Program-made: the position numbers and the translations under genes
DNA from: Eubacterium sp. TM05-53
GTDB taxonomy: Bacteria; Bacillota_I; Bacilli_A; Erysipelotrichales; Erysipelotrichaceae
DNA length: 11,200 nucleotides
Reading direction: 5' to 3'
Assembly (NCBI RefSeq): GCF_003436425.1
Contig: NZ_QSPK01000070.1
Coordinates: forward strand, 1-11,200
Notes under the pieces: generated by a model
Seen by the model: the letters and a program-made list of their open reading frames with translations, nothing else
Told to the model about the DNA's origin: nothing
The model's database searches: none
Part shown: positions 8,447-11,200 of the stretch, one piece after another
How the letters are laid out: every line of letters starts with the position of its first letter
Position numbering within the stretch: the stretch's first letter is position 1

Positions 8447-8475
8447 ATTTTAAGCTAGTCCTCTTTTAAAGTCAA
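8447..8475 (-). promoter_or_regulatory. Promoter of the DtxR-family gene
   Basis: On the minus strand TTGACT (8475-8470), a 17-base spacer and TAAAAT (8452-8447) match the vegetative promoter consensus at five of six positions each. The predicted start is near 8440, giving a leader of about 23 bases that contains AGAGGAG. The -35 ends one base from the palindrome at 8477-8486, so a protein bound there could affect both divergent genes. Confidence 0.72.
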
Positions 8476-8476
8476 T

Positions 8477-8486
8477 TGTCATGACA
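8477..8486. promoter_or_regulatory. Palindromic operator candidate between divergent promoters
   Basis: TGTCATGACA is a perfect 10-bp palindrome wedged between the -35 of the dtxR-type gene (ends 8475) and the -10 of tetR (starts 8487). The position suits a repressor site covering both promoters; TetR-family autoregulation is the simplest guess. No second copy was noticed in the window, so the binding protein is unknown. Confidence 0.4.
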
Positions 8487-8492
8487 TATAAT
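8487..8492 (+). promoter_or_regulatory. -10 element of tetR, predicted leaderless start
   Basis: A perfect TATAAT ends seven bases before the A of the chosen ATG (8499), so transcription should begin at or within a base or two of the start codon. The -35 region is weak (TTTTAA near 8464), which fits an activator-dependent or repressible promoter. No Shine-Dalgarno site lies before the start codon. Confidence 0.55.
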
Positions 8493-8498
8493 AGTTGT

Positions 8499-9017
8499 AT
8501 GAACGATACAAAACTAACGATCGCAAATGCGCTATTAATTCTATTAAAGACACAATCATTAAACAAGATTACAGTCACGCAGATCACAAAAGAAGCAAAT
8601 CTAACAAGACAAACATTTTATCGTAATTTTGAAGATAAAGAAGATCTAGTGAATTGGTATTTTGAAAAGCTATGCCTAGACTCTTTTAAAGAAATGGCTG
8701 ATCAAACCACTTTAAAAGAAGCTTTGATCAAAAAATTCACTTTTATCCAAAGCCAAAACACATTCTTTAAAGAAGATGACTACAATTCTTTGACAAACTA
8801 TGACTATCGCTGTATCTATGATTTCTACAAAAAGAAAATCGAAACAAAAACAACAATTGATCCACAACTAGACTTTCTACTTCAAATGTATTGTCATGGA
8901 TCTATTGAAATGACTAAGTCCTGGGTCGAAAAAAATATGTATCTAGATATAGAAACGCTAGTCAATATGTTGATTGAATCCATGCCCGAAAGATTGAAAC
9001 AATATGTCAATCTTTAA
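8499..9017 (+). CDS. TetR/AcrR-family transcriptional regulator
   Basis: A 172-residue one-component regulator. The N-terminal TetR helix-turn-helix is clear: helices across 7-18 and 25-33, then LTRQTFYRNFEDKEDLVNWYF (35-55) containing the signature T-x-TFYRNF-xx-KEDL. The C-terminal ligand domain (about 60-172) is diverged. Its YCHGSIEMTKSWVEKNM segment (about 131-147) resembles the second domain of the small AcrR/DhaS-like regulators common in Bacillota; the inducer is unknown. An in-frame ATG at 8481 would add six residues but overlaps the palindrome and lies upstream of the TATAAT, so the ATG at 8499 is chosen. Neither has a ribosome-binding site, and the transcript is predicted leaderless. 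It is divergent from the DtxR-type gene, and its last 11 bases overlap the convergent pentapeptide-repeat gene. It probably regulates itself and perhaps a neighbour. Confidence 0.88.
   Translation: MNDTKLTIANALLILLKTQSLNKITVTQITKEANLTRQTFYRNFEDKEDLVNWYFEKLCLDSFKEMADQTTLKEALIKKFTFIQSQNTFFKEDDYNSLTNYDYRCIYDFYKKKIETKTTIDPQLDFLLQMYCHGSIEMTKSWVEKNMYLDIETLVNMLIESMPERLKQYVNL
8989..9015. terminator. Shared hairpin at the tail-to-tail overlap
   Basis: AAAGATTGA (8989-8997) and TCAATCTTT (9007-9015) form a perfect 9-bp stem with a 9-base loop. It covers the pentapeptide gene's stop codon (9009-9007) and the first base of the tetR stop codon (9015-9017). Neither strand has a proper T tract after the stem, so it may be a weak bidirectional terminator or an RNA 3'-end stabiliser rather than a classical terminator. 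Confidence 0.4.
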
Positions 9018-9621
9018 CTACAATACCTAAAAGTCTCACAAATTCAAGTGCCTGGGATGAATTCACGACAACACCTGTTAATTTATCACTCGACACAGCA
9101 ATGTTTTCAATTTCACAGCTTGAGAAATCAAGCTCTTTTAATTTTGTGTTAAACCATTCCGTTGAATTTAATATACATTTATCAAATGAAGAATTTTTAA
9201 AATTACATTGAACAAATTCTGAACCCGTTAAATCATTGATGTCAAATGCACAATCTTTAAATGTACTGCCACCAAAGTCACAATAATGTCCTTTGCATAA
9301 TTGAAATAATGTGTCTTGAACTAAGCTTTGTGAAAGTTCCATCCCACTGATTCGACAAGAAATGAAATGAACACGGCTTAAACTACATTGATTCAAGTGT
9401 ACATTTACAAATTCACAGTGATCAAAAATAATATCCATACATTCAATAAAGCTAAAGCTACAATCATTAATTTGACACTTGCTAAATTTACACCCATCCA
9501 TCGTGATATTATCTAAGTTTTCTTCAATACAAACATTCTCAAATATATAATCACTCACATACGATTCATATGTCCATTCATCCATTGGTTCTAAACAATT
9601 ATTTATTTTTAGTTTTTTCAT
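9007..9621 (-). CDS. Pentapeptide-repeat protein, Cys-rich
   Basis: A 204-residue protein. From about residue 41 to 185 it shows a five-residue periodicity, with Phe/Ile/Leu at the central position and Cys/Ser/Val two before it (for example CKFSK-CQIND-CSFSF at 44-58, then CEFVN, CSLSR, CRISG, CAFDI, CNFKN and CILNS). This predicts a right-handed quadrilateral beta-helix. Fifteen Cys residues, mostly at the inward i-2 position, make it unusually Cys-rich. Some members of the fold (Qnr, MfpA) mimic DNA and bind gyrase, but nothing here shows that role and the substrate is unknown. There is no signal peptide or membrane segment. The ATG overlaps the upstream gene's TGA (ATGA), and no Shine-Dalgarno is present, so translation probably depends on coupling to that gene. 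Its end overlaps tetR by 11 bp in a convergent arrangement. Confidence 0.85.
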   Translation of the reverse strand: MKKLKINNCLEPMDEWTYESYVSDYIFENVCIEENLDNITMDGCKFSKCQINDCSFSFIECMDIIFDHCEFVNVHLNQCSLSRVHFISCRISGMELSQSLVQDTLFQLCKGHYCDFGGSTFKDCAFDINDLTGSEFVQCNFKNSSFDKCILNSTEWFNTKLKELDFSSCEIENIAVSSDKLTGVVVNSSQALEFVRLLGIVVKD

Positions 9622-10220
9622 ATATTTTTGATTTTTAATAATACTTCCTGATTAAACAAGACATCTTTTAATAATTGTAAATCTTCATAACTCACAAAAT
9701 CATACTCTGCACGATTTAAAATAATATAGATTTGTTGAAGAGCATTTTTAAGTTCCATCCATCCTTCTGGCGTACCAAACGCTTCATCAAACAACTTATG
9801 AATGTTGTCCTCATTCATTAAAGGATATAAATAGGAATAGATGGTTGTCGTTGAAGGATTATTAAATCCATCAAAGAAATTCTTAAAGATAGGGTAGATA
9901 TATTTTCGTAACATGTTCAAAGTGGCTTTCGCATAAAATAAGGCACTCGCACTAAAATCAACATCCTTTACATCTTCATAATAGACTTCCAAATCACTTC
10001 CTGCTTCGATTTGATCTAAGGCACTTCCCGGAAAATCTGCATAATCTTCTTCATTTATATTTAAAGCTTCATAAAAGTCCGTTTCTTCTTCAGACTCTTC
10101 GTTTTGTTTCATATTATTCATCATATTTTGAGCCATGTCATTTAACTTATTCTTTTCTTCATCGCTCATATTGTCCATCATTCTTGAAATGGCTGAAAAA
10201 TCAATATCACTAAATTTCAT
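9618..10220 (-). CDS. Acidic protein of unknown function
   Basis: I do not recognise the family of this 200-residue protein. Residues 1-60 are hydrophilic, Met- and Asn-rich and strongly acidic, with helical stretches (SDEEKNKLNDMAQNMMNNM at 19-37) and an EESEEET patch (41-47), probably coiled or disordered. Residues 89-200 are helical with hydrophobic and aromatic positions (TLNMLRKYIYPIFKNFFDGF, 100-119; GWMELKNALQQIYIILNRA, 153-171), suggesting a compact all-helical domain. There is no signal peptide, and the segments are too charged to be clearly transmembrane. An in-frame ATG at 10256 exists, but the ATG at 10220 is preferred because a GAGGT site lies seven to eight bases upstream and the TATAAT at 10251-10246 fits its leader. 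It is the first gene of a coupled pair with the pentapeptide-repeat gene (4-base overlap), so the two products may act together. Confidence 0.75.
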   Translation of the reverse strand: MKFSDIDFSAISRMMDNMSDEEKNKLNDMAQNMMNNMKQNEESEEETDFYEALNINEEDYADFPGSALDQIEAGSDLEVYYEDVKDVDFSASALFYAKATLNMLRKYIYPIFKNFFDGFNNPSTTTIYSYLYPLMNEDNIHKLFDEAFGTPEGWMELKNALQQIYIILNRAEYDFVSYEDLQLLKDVLFNQEVLLKIKNI

Positions 10221-10245
10221 GTTTATTACCTCATTTCTAACAAGT

Positions 10246-10251
10246 ATTATA
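10246..10251 (-). promoter_or_regulatory. -10 element of the acidic-protein/pentapeptide pair
   Basis: On the minus strand TATAAT (10251-10246) would start transcription near 10239, leaving a leader of about 19 bases with TGAGGT. The hexamer at 17-base spacing (TGTTAA) is a poor -35. The divergent promoter of the VanX-like gene begins about 14 bases away on the other strand. Confidence 0.5.
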
Positions 10252-10264
10252 CACAAAACATAAG

Positions 10265-10293
10265 TGGATTAACATAAACAAATATATTAAAAT
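10265..10293 (+). promoter_or_regulatory. Promoter of the VanX-like gene, predicted leaderless
   Basis: TGGATT (10265-10270), a 17-base spacer and TAAAAT (10288-10293) place the predicted transcription start at 10300, the A of the start codon. An overlapping TATATT (10283-10288) would give a leader of about five bases. Neither option leaves room for a Shine-Dalgarno site, and none is present. The region is very AT-rich, so the exact hexamer is uncertain. Confidence 0.45.
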
Positions 10294-10299
10294 ATATAC

Positions 10300-10914
10300 A
10301 TGAAATTATTAAATATACAAAAAGAAATCCCCGATATTCTTTTAGATATTCGCTATTGCACAACTTACAATTTCATCGGTGAAATCATTGATGGCTATAT
10401 AGATCCGGTAGCGTTAGGAACAAAAGAATTGGTGAAGCAATTAAAAGTAATCAATTCAAAGGCAAGACAAATGGGATATCGATTAAAGATATGGGATGCC
10501 TATCGACCTCAAAGTGCCCTTGATCATTTCATGACTTGGAAAGATACTGAGGATGATAAAATGAAATCCATTTTCTATCCAAAATATTCCAAAAAATATC
10601 TTTTTGAGAATGACTTTATCATTGAAAAATCAGCGCACACCAGAGGTAGCACTGTCAATTTAACTTTAGTTGATGAAAAAACAGGAAAAGAATTAGATAT
10701 GGGATCTTACTTTGATTATTTTGGCGATATTTCTAGTCCATTATACACAAAAGGATTAACGAATCATCAAATAAACAATCGCAAGACACTTAGAAATTTA
10801 ATGTTAGACAATGGATTTATCCCTTTAGAATCCAAGTGGTGGCACTATACTTTAAAGGATGAACCCTATCCAGATACTTATTTTAATGTGGAGGTAAAAT
10901 CTGATGGAAACTAA
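10300..10914 (+). CDS. VanX/DdpX-family D-Ala-D-Ala dipeptidase homologue, probably inactive
   Basis: A 204-residue member of peptidase family M15D, full length compared with VanX (202 residues). Conserved stretches are LDIRYCTTYNF (15-25), IWDAYRPQSAL (64-74, Arg69 equivalent to VanX Arg71), SAHTRGSTVNLTL (111-123), NGFIPL (171-176) and WWHYTLKDEPYPDTYF (180-195). VanX binds zinc with His116, Asp123 and His184 and uses Glu181 as catalytic base. Here the His residues are kept (His113, His182), but the Asp is Asn120 (codon AAT at 10657-10659) and the Glu is Lys179 (AAG at 10834-10836). Loss of a zinc ligand and the base predicts no dipeptidase activity, although the rest of the fold is well kept, suggesting a pseudoenzyme with a retained role. 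There is no signal peptide, so it is cytoplasmic. No Shine-Dalgarno is present. Its end overlaps the next gene by 11 bp. No vanA/H/R/S genes are nearby. Confidence 0.9.
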   Translation: MKLLNIQKEIPDILLDIRYCTTYNFIGEIIDGYIDPVALGTKELVKQLKVINSKARQMGYRLKIWDAYRPQSALDHFMTWKDTEDDKMKSIFYPKYSKKYLFENDFIIEKSAHTRGSTVNLTLVDEKTGKELDMGSYFDYFGDISSPLYTKGLTNHQINNRKTLRNLMLDNGFIPLESKWWHYTLKDEPYPDTYFNVEVKSDGN

Positions 10915-11173
10915 ATTATGGTCCGCTTTAATTGGTCTTTCTAAAACCGTGGATTCTAATCCAAAAACAGAACATACAGACTCAATCATCATGGATTGTC
11001 TTCAACATTTAAAAAATCATACGGTAACACAAGATCTAATTGATTTAGTGCATAAAGAAAAAGACAAAATATCACCAGGATGTAAAACGTGTACGCATCC
11101 TTGTGGCAATACAAGTGATTATGACATGTCTTTGATTAATGATAAAAAAAGCCCATCAAATCATATAAAATGA
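10904..11173 (+). CDS. Small protein with CxxCxxxC motif, unknown function
   Basis: An 89-residue protein that I cannot place in a named family with confidence. The first 55 residues look helical, with conserved-looking hydrophobic spacing (METKLWSALIGLSK; LIDLVHKEKDKI). They are followed by GCKTCTHPCGNTSDYDM (59-75), in which Cys60, Cys63 and Cys67 form a C-x2-C-x3-C site suited to binding a metal or Fe-S cluster, with Cys32 as a possible fourth ligand. The C-terminus is short, polar and lysine-rich. It starts inside the VanX-like gene (11-bp overlap) with GGAGG about nine bases before the ATG, in good position, so it is coexpressed and probably translationally linked. The stop codon lies within the terminator stem. 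A redox or metal role is only a guess. Confidence 0.78.
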   Translation: METKLWSALIGLSKTVDSNPKTEHTDSIIMDCLQHLKNHTVTQDLIDLVHKEKDKISPGCKTCTHPCGNTSDYDMSLINDKKSPSNHIK

Positions 11174-11190
11174 TTTGTATGGGCGCTTTT
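11144..11190. terminator. Bidirectional intrinsic terminator
   Basis: GCCCATCAAATCAT (11151-11164) pairs with ATGATTTG-T-ATGGGC (11170-11184) over 14 bp with one bulged T and a 5-base loop. Reading minus, the stem is followed by seven T residues (11150-11144), a strong terminator. Reading plus, it is followed by GCTTTT, a weaker one. It ends the VanX-like unit, whose last stop codon is in the stem. The better minus-side tract suggests a convergent gene right of the window. Confidence 0.8.
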
Positions 11191-11200
11191 CATTTGCCAA

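Noticed and set aside
9007..9621. Calling the pentapeptide-repeat protein a Qnr-type quinolone-resistance protein
   Set aside because: Qnr-specific loops and domain layout cannot be recognised here; shared fold alone does not support that function.
10282..10297. Inverted repeat ATATATT-AA-AATATAT before the VanX-like gene
   Set aside because: Pure A/T low-complexity sequence in a promoter; such symmetry is expected by chance and is weak evidence for an operator.
10300..10914. A vancomycin-resistance operon
   Set aside because: No VanH, VanA/B-type ligase, VanR or VanS genes are adjacent, and the VanX homologue lacks key catalytic residues.

Overview
The window comes from a low-GC, AT-rich bacterium, most likely a Bacillota (Firmicutes) member. 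Purine-rich Shine-Dalgarno sites (AAAGGAG, GAGGAGG, AGGAGA), TATAAT-type promoters, short intergenic spaces and U-tract intrinsic terminators support this. The protein set would suit a gut Erysipelotrichia-like or clostridial relative, but that is an inference and no species can be named. Codon choice differs visibly only in the enolase gene, as expected for a highly expressed housekeeping gene. I saw no insertion sequence, phage gene, CRISPR array, tRNA or rRNA.

Left third, minus strand: a three-gene operon (2447 down to 162) encodes the two subunits of a DUF969/DUF979 membrane transporter and pyroglutamyl peptidase (pcp). This fits uptake or release of 5-oxoproline (pyroglutamate) coupled to removal of N-terminal pyroglutamate from peptides. 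Upstream is a two-gene unit (4348 down to 2547): a Cof-type HAD phosphatase and an M19 membrane-dipeptidase-family enzyme. Next comes enolase (5772 down to 4444) with its own promoter and a UUCG-capped terminator.

Middle, minus strand: a short DtxR/MntR-family metal-dependent repressor (8417 down to 8046) is followed by a U32-family protein of RlhA type (8000 down to 5835), probably an Fe-S RNA hydroxylase. A hairpin followed by a U-rich tract lies between them. The repressor is divergent from a TetR-family regulator (8499-9017, plus). Their promoters are packed around a perfect 10-bp palindrome, and the tetR promoter appears to make a leaderless transcript.

Right third: a coupled minus-strand pair encodes an acidic protein of unknown function and a Cys-rich pentapeptide-repeat protein (10220 down to 9007). 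The second gene overlaps tetR tail to tail by 11 bp inside a perfect hairpin. Divergent from this pair, on the plus strand, is a full-length VanX-type D-Ala-D-Ala dipeptidase homologue (10300-10914) in which one zinc-ligand Asp and the catalytic Glu are replaced (Asn and Lys). It overlaps an 89-aa protein with a CxxCxxxC motif. The window closes with a hairpin terminator.

Most of the window is ordinary housekeeping and accessory metabolism. The points most worth checking are the apparently inactive VanX homologue with its overlapping small Cys protein, the two predicted leaderless genes, the hairpin between the metal repressor and the RNA hydroxylase, and a DtxR-box-like palindrome at 47-60.
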